Source of the DNA: WTKG01 sp963735005 | GTDB lineage: Bacteria; Actinomycetota; Actinomycetes; Actinomycetales; Demequinaceae | DNA length: 64,000 nt | Reading direction: 5' to 3' | Assembly (NCBI GenBank): GCA_963735005.1 | Contig: CAVTJA010000010.1 | Span: forward strand, 186,001 to 250,000 | Shown here: piece by piece, positions 1-8,771 of the stretch | Position numbering within the stretch: position 1 is the stretch's first letter | Layout: each line of letters opens with the position of its first letter | Position numbers and translations under genes: made by a program | The notes under the pieces: generated by a model | The model's input: the letters and a program-made list of their open reading frames with translations, nothing else | What the model was told of the DNA's origin: nothing | Database searches by the model: none

Positions 1-617
1 CCGTCGTCGGTGTACATCCGGCAGATGCCGAAACCGTCGCCAGGGTTCACACGGAAGTAATACATCTCCTCGTGCTTCGCCTCGACGGGGAGGTTGTCAT
101 TCGCGTGGCGGTGCGGCGGGTATGTCGACCAGTTGCCGGACGGCGTGTACGTCTCGCCAACAATGAGCCTTCGCGCAGGCAGATCGGGCTGAGCAACCTC
201 GGTGAGGATCTGGTGGAAGTTGCGCGAGAAGTTCGCCGCGCCCCAGCGGCCGCCCGCAACCTGGTCGGGTCGGATCACGTACGGGTCGGTTTCAAGGTCA
301 GACGGCGCCGACGGCATCGCAACTTCAAGCGTCGTGCGCGCGGTGATGGTGTAGTCGTGGCCCGCGGGGATGTAGACCGAGTGAGGCTTGCCAGAGAACA
401 CGTTCGGACGGCCACCGACCTTCTCAAACGCAGCAGCGCCGACGGTGAAGTCGGCAACGCCGCCGAGTACGACGGCGAGGATTTCGCGGTCTCCCGACGA
501 TGCCGAGTGCGATTCCCCTGGCGCGAGGTGCACCGTCTGGAAGTCGAGCAACTCGCAGGGGTTGAACGGCAGCGCGTTGACGCCGCTCTCCGACGGCAGG
601 TACAGGTGGTTCTTCAT
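1..617 (-). CDS. iolB: IolB/KduI-family uronate isomerase (partial, 3' end outside window)
   Basis: The reverse-strand frame is open from an ATG at 617 to the window edge, about 205 residues. It begins MKNHLYLPSESG and a strong Shine-Dalgarno (AAGGAAAGGAAG) sits just upstream. The visible part contains GRWGAANFSRNFHQIL, then GNWSTYPPHRH and HEEMYYFRVNPGDGFG. These are the cupin metal-ligand His/Glu region of the PF04962 family and look more like IolB (5-deoxy-glucuronate isomerase) than E. coli-type KduI. Known IolB proteins isomerise 5-deoxy-glucuronate to 2-deoxy-5-keto-gluconate. Here the neighbours are uronide-hydrolysing genes and no other inositol gene is visible, so it may act on a uronate released by the upstream glycoside hydrolase. 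It is the last visible gene of the operon, 34 bp after the FAH-family gene. Confidence 0.8.
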   Translation of the reverse strand, partial: MKNHLYLPSESGVNALPFNPCELLDFQTVHLAPGESHSASSGDREILAVVLGGVADFTVGAAAFEKVGGRPNVFSGKPHSVYIPAGHDYTITARTTLEVAMPSAPSDLETDPYVIRPDQVAGGRWGAANFSRNFHQILTEVAQPDLPARRLIVGETYTPSGNWSTYPPHRHANDNLPVEAKHEEMYYFRVNPGDGFGICRMYTDD

Positions 618-651
618 GATCTTCCTTTCCTTGGTGATAGGTCAGATTTCT

Positions 652-1524
652 TCACGCGACCGGGCCCTCGACGTGGTTGGTGAGTGTGCCAACGGCGCCG
701 TAAGTGACGGACACTGTGTCTCCGGCTTCCATGAATCGGCCGAGCGCGCCGATCTCGGGGATCTTCCCCGGCGTGCCCGTCGCGATGAGGTCGCCCGGCT
801 CGAGCGTCATGACGGTGCTGAGGTACGAGACCAGATACGCGACGGAAAAGATCATGTCCGCCGTGGTGGAACGGACCGTCACCGTGTCGTTCGATCTCAC
901 GGTGATGTCAAGCGCCTGGGGGTCCGGGACTTCGTCAGCGGTAACGAGAGCTGGCCCCATCGGGCCGAACGTGTCGAAGGACTTTCCGAGAACCCATTGG
1001 CTGCCTCGTTGCTGCACGTCGCGCGCGCTCACGTCGTTGAAGACGGTGTACCCCGCAACATAGGTCAGCGCCTGCGACTCCGGAACGGCCGACGCTGTCC
1101 GGCCGATGACGACGCCAAGCTCGCCTTCGTAGTCGATAGCGCGAGATATCCGCGGGAGCCTCACGGCGTCGTCCGTACCGATAATGGTGTTCTGCATCTT
1201 GGCGAAGACGTCGGGGTAGTCGGGGATGTCCGAGCCATCGTCGACTCCGTGACCACGGTAGTTGTAGCCGATACACACGATCTTGCCGGGCACGGGTATA
1301 GGTGCGTGGAGTCGGACGGCGGATCGTTCGAATCGAGCACTTGCTTGGGCGCTCGCGGCTGTTGCCGCAGCGCGCGAGAGCGCCCCAGGCCCTGCGCGAA
1401 GGATGTCGAGCACCGACGGCGGGCAATCCTGATCAGCGGCGCCAAGGTCCACCACCACTGTGCCATCGTCGGCGAGGGCCCCAACCGCGGGGCCAGCGCC
1501 GCGGTCAAACGTCACCAAGCGCAT
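652..1524 (-). CDS. Fumarylacetoacetate hydrolase (FAH) family protein
   Basis: About 290 residues. FAH-superfamily marks are KIVCIGYNYRGH, the acidic metal-binding segment DYEGELGVVIGR, FNDVSARDVQ, GKSFDTFGPMGPALVT and GDLIATGTPGKI near the C-terminus. Family members cleave or hydrate 2-oxo acids. In sugar-acid clusters they are often 2,4-diketo-3-deoxy-sugar-acid hydrolases or acylpyruvases, which fits a uronate pathway. An upstream in-frame start at 1536 exists. The start at 1524 (MRLVTFDRG) is preferred because GGATGGG precedes it at suitable spacing and because it is the usual family N-terminus. It lies about 30 bp after the GH88 gene in the same operon. The exact substrate is not determinable from the sequence. 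Confidence 0.85.
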   Translation of the reverse strand: MRLVTFDRGAGPAVGALADDGTVVVDLGAADQDCPPSVLDILRAGPGALSRAAATAASAQASARFERSAVRLHAPIPVPGKIVCIGYNYRGHGVDDGSDIPDYPDVFAKMQNTIIGTDDAVRLPRISRAIDYEGELGVVIGRTASAVPESQALTYVAGYTVFNDVSARDVQQRGSQWVLGKSFDTFGPMGPALVTADEVPDPQALDITVRSNDTVTVRSTTADMIFSVAYLVSYLSTVMTLEPGDLIATGTPGKIPEIGALGRFMEAGDTVSVTYGAVGTLTNHVEGPVA

Positions 1525-1555
1525 CGGGTGGCCCATCCATGCATCTGCTCAGCGC

Positions 1556-2731
1556 TCACCAGTACGACACCCAGTCGGGGCTGCCCACTCGCACGAGCGA
1601 TTCGAGGTAGAAGTAGTCCCCCCAGAGCGTGCCCTCCCCGACGCCAACGTTCTTGGGTGCGTCGTATACGCCGCGATCGATAAGCGCAGCACCATCGGTT
1701 GCGCTGCACGTGCTGTAGTTGGCCGCGAGAGACGCAAGCATCGCAAGGCCGACGTTGCGGAACTCGCGCGCGCGCGGCGTATCGCCGAGTTGTTCCGCAA
1801 GCTCCATGAGCCCCGCCGCCGCGATAGCGGCCGCCGAACTGTCGCGCGGTTCGCCGTCGCCGTCGGAGAGGGCGAGATCCCAGCACGGTACGGAGTCCGC
1901 AGGGAGGTGGCGGAGGAGATAGTCGGCGCATTCCTCAGACGCGGCGAGTAGCGAAGCGTCGCCCGACAGTCGATAGTTGATAGCGAATCCATAGATCCCC
2001 CAGGCCTGCCCGCGAGCCCAGCAGGAATCGTCCGAGTGGCCTTGTTCCGTCGCGCCGCGCAGTGGCTCGCCGGTCTCGGGATCCCAGTAAAACGTGTGAA
2101 ACGTCGAGCCCTCGTCGCGCAAGATGTGCTCACTAAGTTGGCGGGCATGGCGCAGCGCTGCGTCCCGGTAGCGCGAATCGCCTGTCTCGTCGCTCGCCCA
2201 AAAGAGGAGGGGCGTGTTCATCAAGCTGTCGATGATGGTCCGGCCACGCTGTCTCGGGTTGCTGAGGTCGCCCCACGCCTGGATGATGCCGGCTGGCTCC
2301 AGGAAGCGCGACATCAAGTGGTCGGCCGCCGCGAGCGCCGACGCTCGGGCGCCCTTGTCTCCCGTCAAGCGCCACGGCACCACGCATGCCAAGGTGTAGA
2401 GGAAGCCAAGGTCGTGCGTATCGAGATCGACTCCGTCGGCGAGGCGTTGCTCAAAGCTCGGGAGGAACGCCAGGGCTGCCTGCCGATAGCGTTCCTCGCC
2501 GGTTGACTCGAACGCGAGCCACAGCATTCCCGGCCAGAAACTAGTCGTCCACCCCACGTTGGCGCCATCCGGGAAGCCGTCGCGTGATCGAAGCGGATAG
2601 ACACCGTTCTCGGTGGTGTCCTCAGGAAAGTCCGAAGAAAACCGTTCGAGATTGGCGTCAATCGTCGTGAGTGCACTCTTGATCGCCGCGGACACCTTGA
2701 GCCCGCTCAATACCCCGCTGTCAACGTCCAT
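1556..2731 (-). CDS. Unsaturated uronyl hydrolase, GH88 family
   Basis: A 391-residue cytoplasmic protein without signal peptide. It matches GH88 unsaturated glucuronyl hydrolases: an (alpha/alpha)6-barrel pattern, the HDLGFLY motif with Asp107, and IIDSLMN with Asp168, equivalent to the two catalytic aspartates of Bacillus UGL. Further motifs are ARGQAWGIYGFA and the SAAAIAAAGLMEL helix. These enzymes remove the 4,5-unsaturated uronic acid from the non-reducing end of oligosaccharides made by polysaccharide lyases. This implies that the ABC transporter upstream imports lyase products. No lyase is present in the window, so it must be elsewhere or supplied by other organisms. The RBS is weak. 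Confidence 0.9.
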   Translation of the reverse strand: MDVDSGVLSGLKVSAAIKSALTTIDANLERFSSDFPEDTTENGVYPLRSRDGFPDGANVGWTTSFWPGMLWLAFESTGEERYRQAALAFLPSFEQRLADGVDLDTHDLGFLYTLACVVPWRLTGDKGARASALAAADHLMSRFLEPAGIIQAWGDLSNPRQRGRTIIDSLMNTPLLFWASDETGDSRYRDAALRHARQLSEHILRDEGSTFHTFYWDPETGEPLRGATEQGHSDDSCWARGQAWGIYGFAINYRLSGDASLLAASEECADYLLRHLPADSVPCWDLALSDGDGEPRDSSAAAIAAAGLMELAEQLGDTPRAREFRNVGLAMLASLAANYSTCSATDGAALIDRGVYDAPKNVGVGEGTLWGDYFYLESLVRVGSPDWVSYW

Positions 2732-2818
2732 GAACGTCGCCTAGCCCCCAATGCTGTTGTCGTGCGTCTGCGCACGCGGATTGATGAGTCGTTGTCAATG
2801 GCCGGAGCTTGTGGCGAG
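2732..2818. other. Short intergenic gap with small hairpin
   Basis: An 87-bp gap between the YesL-like gene and the GH88 gene on the reverse strand. It contains a perfect 6-bp inverted repeat CGTGCG/CGCACG with a 4-nt loop at 2761-2776. It could be an RNA-processing or weak attenuation structure inside the operon. No promoter can be recognised. Confidence 0.35.
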
Positions 2819-3502
2819 TCACGCGAGCACCCGCTCAGGGCCGGTCGCGACCGGCGCAAGCGCTGACCGCAACGCGTACTTGCTGTTCGCCCACACCAGA
2901 TACAGCACGGGGCTGGCAGCGAGCCCAAGTCCCCACGCAGGCTCCACGATGATGAATGACGTGAGGAGGTAGAGGGCAACGATGGACAGTCCCGACAGGT
3001 ACCACTTGCGGACGGCAAGGTAGAGACACAGCTTGGCCAGTGCCAGCCCTCGCGTCGCAATCTCGAGAGATGTCGCAACCAAGACGTGGATTGCGGTGGT
3101 AAGTACCAACGCGATCAACATTGCGAACACCGGAATCGCGGCCGCGCCTACGCGGTGGCCCCAAACAACGGCGATGTCAACGCTGAAAGCAGCCACGCCG
3201 ACGACGGCGACCGCGCCCACAACGAGCGCGCGCCGAAACTTCGCCCTCCATTCGCGCACAAACGTCGCGACGACGGGAATGCTGCCCTGGGACGTGAAAC
3301 GCTCGAATACGGCGAACTCTGCCGCAAGCGTGGGCGCCAGGAGCACCGCAGGCACCGCTGCGAGCAGCCAGGTCTTCCTCACGTCGGTGAAGATAAACAC
3401 CATGGCCAACGGCAAGCTTGCAACCGCCATGAGCAGGTTGGTCGCCATGGTCAGATAGACCATTCCGCTGATCTGCATGAAACCCGTGTAGAAGCCACGC
3501 AC
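2819..3502 (-). CDS. YesL-like (DUF624) integral membrane protein
   Basis: 227 residues with five to six hydrophobic segments. Family-typical segments include GMVYLTMATNLLMAVASLPLA near the N-terminus and LTSFIIVEPAWGLGL near the C-terminus. DUF624/YesL proteins accompany carbohydrate ABC permeases in rhamnogalacturonan and other polysaccharide utilisation operons. Their molecular role is unknown. The start is a GTG four bases after the MalG-type permease stop, with GAAGGGG upstream, so translation is probably coupled to that gene. Confidence 0.85.
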   Translation of the reverse strand: MRGFYTGFMQISGMVYLTMATNLLMAVASLPLAMVFIFTDVRKTWLLAAVPAVLLAPTLAAEFAVFERFTSQGSIPVVATFVREWRAKFRRALVVGAVAVVGVAAFSVDIAVVWGHRVGAAAIPVFAMLIALVLTTAIHVLVATSLEIATRGLALAKLCLYLAVRKWYLSGLSIVALYLLTSFIIVEPAWGLGLAASPVLYLVWANSKYALRSALAPVATGPERVLA

Positions 3503-3506
3503 GGCG

Positions 3507-4409
3507 CTACCCCTTCACACCGGTCGTGGCGATGCCCTCGACGAAGAACCGTTGTCCAAATCCGAAAATCAGCGCGACGGGGACAACCGACAGGACAGCG
3601 CCAGTCATGATCAGCGCGTAGTCCGAGTCGTACTGGGCGTTGAACGAGTTGAGCCCCAGCTGGATGGTCCAGATGGACCGATCCCGCAAATACACCAGTG
3701 GACCCACGAAGTCGTTCCACGTGGTGACGAACGTAATAAGGCTGAGGCCCGCGATGGCGGGGATGGATAACGGCAACATGATGCGGCGATAGATGCCGAT
3801 CTCGGACAGCCCGTCTATTCGCGCGGCCTCGAGCAACGCGTCCGGGATGGTGTCGAAGAACTGCTTCATCAGGAATACCCCGAGCGCTCCGAACGCTTGA
3901 AGCACGATGATCGCCCAAAGCGTGTTCGTCAGGTGAACCTTGGAAAACATCACGTACTGCGGAATCATGTACGCCTGCCACGGCACGGCGATAGTCCCGA
4001 CGTACGCCACGAACAGCACCTTGCGCCCCGGAAAGCGGCCCTTCGAGAACCCGTAGGCCGCGAAGCTGCCGGTCAGGACCTGGAGGAAGGTGACGGTCAC
4101 CGACAGGATCAAAGAGTTCTTGATCCAGGTGATCATGTCCGCCTTGGCGAAAATGTCGACGTAGTTCGACAATTCGACGGGACTCGGGAACCACTGGACC
4201 GGCACCGTGAAGACGTCGTTGTTGCGCTTGAACGATGACACAACCATCCACACGTACGGAACGAACACCAGAACTGTCGCAGCGGCGAGGCCGACATACC
4301 CGAGCGCCCTCGCGTAGGGAGTGAAACGTGTCCTTCCCATCTGGCTCCGACGGTGTGTACGCGGCTTCGTGCGAGGCGCCTTGGGGCTCACGTCAGTTGT
4401 CGTTGCCAT
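3507..4409 (-). CDS. Carbohydrate ABC transporter permease, MalG type
   Basis: 300 residues with six predicted membrane helices and a Lys/Arg-rich cytoplasmic N-terminus. The conserved binding-protein-dependent transport loop that docks to the ATPase is present (EAARIDGLSEIGIYRRIMLPL). The family is CUT1 (MalG/UgpE-like), which imports oligosaccharides. Its ATG overlaps the TGA of the upstream MalF-type gene by one base, indicating translational coupling. No dedicated ATPase is encoded nearby, so a shared MsiK-type ATPase elsewhere is expected, as is common in actinobacteria. Confidence 0.95.
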   Translation of the reverse strand: MATTTDVSPKAPRTKPRTHRRSQMGRTRFTPYARALGYVGLAAATVLVFVPYVWMVVSSFKRNNDVFTVPVQWFPSPVELSNYVDIFAKADMITWIKNSLILSVTVTFLQVLTGSFAAYGFSKGRFPGRKVLFVAYVGTIAVPWQAYMIPQYVMFSKVHLTNTLWAIIVLQAFGALGVFLMKQFFDTIPDALLEAARIDGLSEIGIYRRIMLPLSIPAIAGLSLITFVTTWNDFVGPLVYLRDRSIWTIQLGLNSFNAQYDSDYALIMTGAVLSVVPVALIFGFGQRFFVEGIATTGVKG

Positions 4410-5314
4410 CAGCTATCCCTCCGCTTGGTGTAGAGGAACTGGACGAAAGCGATCACGACCGCCAACAGGAACAGGATGACTGCGGAAGAAGAGGCGTAGC
4501 CGAATTGGTTTTCGACGAAGCCTTTTTGATAGAGGAACTGGGACAGCACCAGCGTCGACTGGCCGGGGCCGCCGTCGGTCATCACGAGCACAAGGTCGAA
4601 GACCTTGAGGCTCTGGATCGTCAAGACAATGACGACGAAGTATGTGGTGGGACGAATGCACGGCAGGGTCACATTGACGAATCGTTGCCACGCGTTCGCG
4701 CCGTCGGAGCGGGCCGCTTCGAGCAGTTCCTTCGGCACCGTTTGCAGACCGGCCAGGAAGAAGAGCATGTAGTAGCCAGCGTCTCTCCACACTCCCACGA
4801 TCACGAGCGCTGGCATCGCCCATGTGGGCGACGTGGTCCAGCCGGGCGGATTGTCGATTCCGATCGCACGCAGGCCCTGATTGATCACGCCCACGTCCGG
4901 GCTGTAGAGCATATTCCAGACGACTGCGATGGCGACGATCGCGGTGATGTAGGGGAAGAAGGCTGCCGTGCGGAAGAACGCGCGCCCGCGCAACTTGGTG
5001 TTGAGCAGCAGCGCCAAGCTCAGCGACACGACGAGCGTGACGGTAACGTGCGGCACGCTGTACAGCAGCGTGTTGACGAGCGCCTTGCGGAAAGTCTTGT
5101 CTCCGAACAGGCGACTGTAATTGTCGAAACCAATCCACGTGGACCCGCCAAAGACGTTCCACTTGGTGAATGACATATAGAACAGAATCACCACAGGAAC
5201 CAGGGTGGTGAGCGCGAACCCCACAAAGTTGGGGAGGATGAACATCCAACCCTTAAGCGTGTTCTCGCGCTTAAGGTTGCGCTGCGTTGGCTGCGGCGCT
5301 GTAGTAACGGCCAT
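4409..5314 (-). CDS. Carbohydrate ABC transporter permease, MalF type
   Basis: 301 residues with six transmembrane helices. It carries the CUT1 EAA loop (ELLEAARSDGANAWQRFVNV) and a typical N-terminal helix (KGWMFILPNFVGFALTTLVPV). It pairs with the adjacent MalG-type permease to form the membrane channel for the oligosaccharide captured by the lipoprotein encoded upstream. An RBS-like GGGAGAA precedes the ATG at 5314. It is separated from the binding-protein gene by a strong RNA hairpin. Confidence 0.95.
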   Translation of the reverse strand: MAVTTAPQPTQRNLKRENTLKGWMFILPNFVGFALTTLVPVVILFYMSFTKWNVFGGSTWIGFDNYSRLFGDKTFRKALVNTLLYSVPHVTVTLVVSLSLALLLNTKLRGRAFFRTAAFFPYITAIVAIAVVWNMLYSPDVGVINQGLRAIGIDNPPGWTTSPTWAMPALVIVGVWRDAGYYMLFFLAGLQTVPKELLEAARSDGANAWQRFVNVTLPCIRPTTYFVVIVLTIQSLKVFDLVLVMTDGGPGQSTLVLSQFLYQKGFVENQFGYASSSAVILFLLAVVIAFVQFLYTKRRDS

Positions 5315-5336
5315 GCGATTTCTCCCAACGTCGGTT

Positions 5337-5372
5337 GGCCTGGTGCGCAGCCGTGCGGCTGCGCACCAGGCC
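5337..5372. terminator. Perfect 16-bp stem-loop between binding-protein and permease genes
   Basis: GGCCTGGTGCGCAGCC at 5337-5352 and its exact reverse complement at 5357-5372 are separated by a 4-nt loop. There is no T-run, so it is probably not a full intrinsic terminator. Located between the binding-protein stop (5404) and the permease start (5314), it most likely stabilises the 3' end of the binding-protein mRNA and attenuates the permease genes. That would give the usual excess of binding protein over permease. Confidence 0.75.
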
Positions 5373-5403
5373 GTACTCGGAAAGTACGACGAATACTTTC
5401 TAA

Positions 5404-6723
5404 CTACTGGTTGAGTACCTCGTTGGCAATACGGTCCTCAGCCTCGGCAATCGCGTCGTCGACCTTTACGGCCTTCGACATGATTGCGTCGTGCATGTCG
5501 CCGAGGATGTTCTGAATCGCAGCGGTGTTCGGCGAAACCGGGTTCTCCGGCAGCGTCTTGTGCGTGCCGAAGGTGAACTTCGACAGGTCGTCGCTGGGGA
5601 TTCCGGGACCTGCGAAGTACGCGGCGGTAACCGCGTCCGAAGCGTAGGCCGGGGTGATGCCGATGTTCGCGAGCGCGACACCGCAGTCCTCGCCAGCGAC
5701 GAACGCCAGGAACTTCTTGGCGGCGTCAACCTTCGACGCGTCGATTGCGGGGTTGATACCCATGCCTGTCGGGTCACCGAAGGTCACCGGCATGTCGATG
5801 GTGCTGGAGTCAGCCTGCGGAACCGGAGCGATGCCCCAGTTGAATTCCGTTGCGTCACCGCTGGCAACCTGAGCGAGGTAGGAGCTGACGTACCACGAGC
5901 CCATGATGAGCATGGCGGCCTTCTGCGTGCCGAACTGGCTCTGGTAGCTCAGCGAGTTCGTCTTCGACACGTTGTAGTCGATCTGAGCTCCGTCATTCTC
6001 CAGGGAAACCATCCGGTCGTAGTACGGCTTCATGTAGGTAATGTTGCCGCTGAGGATGTCGGCACCAGGAGTCTGCGCATTTGCGAATCCCTGAAGTGTC
6101 GACTGCCAGCGGTGCTCGTACGAGCCCACCGCGTCGCTACCTGCGGCCTTGAGGCCCTTGGTGAGGGCCCGGGCGGCCGTTGCGTAGTCGTCCCAGGTCC
6201 ACGTGCCGTCGGGGTACGCCACACCAGCCTGGTCAAACTGGTCCTTGTCGTAGTACAAGTACCAGGAGTCCTGGCGATAGGGAACGGCGTAAGTCTTGCC
6301 GTCAACGGTGTATCCGGCCAGACCGCTCGTCTTGCTGTCAAGGCCAGCTGCAACGTCAGAGACGTCCATGAGCTGTCCGCCATCCTCGTACGTGAAGAAG
6401 TTCTTCAGATTCTTGAGGATGTACACGTCCGGAGCCGAACCAGCGGCAAGGTCCGCGATCATCTGAGTGTCGTACTCAGATGCGTCGTATTCCTTGATGT
6501 CGATGGTGATATTCGGGTTCGCGGCGTGAAAAGCGTCCGCGACCGTCTGGAACTCCGGCGTAGAGTCGAGGCTCCACCCAGCCATGGTGAGAGTCACCGG
6601 CTCCATGGCTGCCGTAGTTGCCGTTGTAGTTGGGGTTTCGTCGGGCGTGTTGTTCGCACAACCCGCCACCGTTAGGGAGGCGACCGCGATGAGCCCAGCC
6701 CCCCACTTCATTGAGCGCTTCAT
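5404..6723 (-). CDS. Extracellular sugar-binding lipoprotein (ABC transporter SBP, family 1)
   Basis: 439 residues from the ATG at 6723, chosen because AGGAGA precedes it and the lipoprotein signal peptide begins there. The lipobox is LTVAGC with Cys22 as the lipidated residue, followed by a Thr/Pro linker. The mature part is a family-1 solute-binding protein: EPVTLTMAGW strand, GSAPDVYILKN, and YLYYDKDQFDQAGV. It should capture an oligosaccharide at the cell surface and pass it to the MalF/MalG pair. It lies 41 nt after the DUF2264 gene in the operon and is followed by a 16-bp hairpin. Confidence 0.95.
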   Translation of the reverse strand: MKRSMKWGAGLIAVASLTVAGCANNTPDETPTTTATTAAMEPVTLTMAGWSLDSTPEFQTVADAFHAANPNITIDIKEYDASEYDTQMIADLAAGSAPDVYILKNLKNFFTYEDGGQLMDVSDVAAGLDSKTSGLAGYTVDGKTYAVPYRQDSWYLYYDKDQFDQAGVAYPDGTWTWDDYATAARALTKGLKAAGSDAVGSYEHRWQSTLQGFANAQTPGADILSGNITYMKPYYDRMVSLENDGAQIDYNVSKTNSLSYQSQFGTQKAAMLIMGSWYVSSYLAQVASGDATEFNWGIAPVPQADSSTIDMPVTFGDPTGMGINPAIDASKVDAAKKFLAFVAGEDCGVALANIGITPAYASDAVTAAYFAGPGIPSDDLSKFTFGTHKTLPENPVSPNTAAIQNILGDMHDAIMSKAVKVDDAIAEAEDRIANEVLNQ

Positions 6724-6764
6724 TGCATCTCCTAGTACCTGTATGGCCCGACTGTTCGGACCGC

Positions 6765-8771
6765 TTATTTCCCCGATCCCCGCACATGCGGGGCTGGGAA
6801 AGTTGTGGTGAGAAGTGTGACGGTGCGTTTCCCATCGGGCCACGTCACTGTCACCTCGTTCCCTCGTATGTCAGCGTCGAACGACGCCGCCTGAGGCGGC
6901 TCGCGAGTGACCGAGTTCCACGGCACTGAGCCCGAAAGCTCCACCATGCACGTCACCCACGCGCCGACCTCCACGGGCACACGGATCCAGGGAACGATTG
7001 TTGTGGGGCCCAGCGGGCTTGCGCCGCGCACGTCAGAAACGGAGGCGGTCGCGTCGCTCGTGGACGCGTATACCCGAGAGACAAGCCGATCTGTCGCGAC
7101 TTCCGCGATGGTGGAGCGCGGTCCGCTGTCGTTCACGACGATCGCACCCTGGCCCGCGACAGGCCAACCCGATATCCGGAGCCAGGACGCGCGGTCCCGG
7201 CCAGTTTGGGTCAGCTCGGTCACCGAGGCGAGGCGCAACTCGTACGGACCGCGTACCAGCGACACCACGGCGATGGTGCCCGCAGCAATCGCGCGCCCGC
7301 GCAGCCCCGAGCCGTGGCGCTCCTGCTCCGCACCCGGTTCGAGCCACCGCACCTCAGACACCGAGGACGCCACGCCAACGCGGGTCGCTCCGTCGTCGTC
7401 AACACGGAGGTCGAGCACCCGCATGCCCGAGCGGTGGGTGGAGTCGGAAACGGAGGAAACGAGGCAGACCGACTGATCGAGAGGCCGGAGCCAGCTTGCT
7501 TCGTCCAGCGGCGGGGCGGTCGCGGTCGAGTAACCAAGCCTTGCGTAAAGCGGCGAGTCGCCGGCGACATCGCCCTCGCACGCGTGATCGGTGCCGTGGT
7601 TGATGACGCGCACGATGCCGTCATCGCTCGTACCCGAAACGATCCATCCTGGTGCCTGAACGTCGATCAAGACGTCCGCCTGCTCTACGGGCAACGACAC
7701 ATCTGCGTCGGTCCAGACCGGGTGGTCCTCAGGAAGCGCGAGGCCGAACATGCCTTTGCTCGCCCAATAGGGAGACCCGGGGCCGGAATACGACTGGGCG
7801 AGTTCCGGCCAAGCGCCGTGCCAGCCGCAGTTGAGGACGCCTTTCTCATCGGGCGCCCCGTGTTCGACAAAGTGATTCACGATAGAAAGCGCTGCGTGGC
7901 GGAGCGCGCCGGGCCGGTGACTTGGAACCTCGGCGAGTGCGCCGATCCAGAACGGCGCGGCAGCGGCGAAGCGGTAGGTCAAGCTGCGGCCCTGGATCAA
8001 GGGAGAGCCATCGGCACCCACGAGGGCGAGCGCGTCCCCGAGATACCGGTCAAGGCGGTCGCGATCCGACGTTCCGCGCGCCGTGGCGAGTGCGCCGGCG
8101 CCCTCCATCCTTGCCCACAATGTCGGGTAGAGGTGGAGCGCCCAGCCCACATAGTGGTCGAACGAACGCTCGGGACCGTCCGCGAGCCAGCCGCCCGGCC
8201 GCACGAACGAATCATGCGTGGCGAGGTCGGCCTCCATGTCGGCCAACGAGTGCGGGCCACCGACCGACTTGAGGAAGGTCTGCACCACAAGCCTGAACCA
8301 CACCCAGTTGATGCGGGGATAGGTCTGGTCGCCCACCGCGGGGCTGAGGTAGTCAACGACTTGCTGGCGCGTGACGTCGGAGAGCTTGTCCCAGATCCAG
8401 GGGCGCGTCATGTCAAGGATGAGCGCAATCGAGGCGGCCTCGACCTTTGCTTGCGGGTGCTCGTCGAGGCGCGTCCAGCGCTCTGGAGAGTGGGGGTCGA
8501 CGCCTGCGGCGATGCCCTGGGCGTACCACTCAGCGGCCTCCTGGCCGTGCTTGCCGTTGGACCCCTTCAAGAGAAACCCTGCGAGCAGGAAGGTGCGGGC
8601 AAAGCCCTCGAGGCCGTCGATGTCACTGCCGTAGCCGCCCGGCGCTCCATCGAACAGCACACGAGCGTGCTGCGGGCTTCCGTGCGCATTCGCGGCGGCG
8701 AGCATCAGTTCGGCTTGAGCACGCAATTGCTCTCGGGTCGCAATCCGCGGCGGTGTGGCGACCACAGTCAT
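6765..8771 (-). CDS. DUF2264 family protein (possible glycoside hydrolase)
   Basis: 668 residues starting at ATG 8771, preceded by GGGGCGGAG. An upstream in-frame start at 8825 lacks such support. DUF2264 features include the N-terminal SDIDGLEGFARTF, the middle NWVWFRLV, GWLADGP and SYSGPGSPYWASKGMFGL near residue 330, then a C-terminal beta-rich half. DUF2264 proteins form an (alpha/alpha) barrel plus beta domain. I recall that some characterised members are assigned to GH154 as beta-glucuronidases, which would suit this uronate operon, but the assignment should be verified. No signal peptide is seen, so it probably acts in the cytoplasm on imported oligosaccharide. It is the first gene of the operon. 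Confidence 0.85.
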   Translation of the reverse strand: MTVVATPPRIATREQLRAQAELMLAAANAHGSPQHARVLFDGAPGGYGSDIDGLEGFARTFLLAGFLLKGSNGKHGQEAAEWYAQGIAAGVDPHSPERWTRLDEHPQAKVEAASIALILDMTRPWIWDKLSDVTRQQVVDYLSPAVGDQTYPRINWVWFRLVVQTFLKSVGGPHSLADMEADLATHDSFVRPGGWLADGPERSFDHYVGWALHLYPTLWARMEGAGALATARGTSDRDRLDRYLGDALALVGADGSPLIQGRSLTYRFAAAAPFWIGALAEVPSHRPGALRHAALSIVNHFVEHGAPDEKGVLNCGWHGAWPELAQSYSGPGSPYWASKGMFGLALPEDHPVWTDADVSLPVEQADVLIDVQAPGWIVSGTSDDGIVRVINHGTDHACEGDVAGDSPLYARLGYSTATAPPLDEASWLRPLDQSVCLVSSVSDSTHRSGMRVLDLRVDDDGATRVGVASSVSEVRWLEPGAEQERHGSGLRGRAIAAGTIAVVSLVRGPYELRLASVTELTQTGRDRASWLRISGWPVAGQGAIVVNDSGPRSTIAEVATDRLVSRVYASTSDATASVSDVRGASPLGPTTIVPWIRVPVEVGAWVTCMVELSGSVPWNSVTREPPQAASFDADIRGNEVTVTWPDGKRTVTLLTTTFPAPHVRGSGK

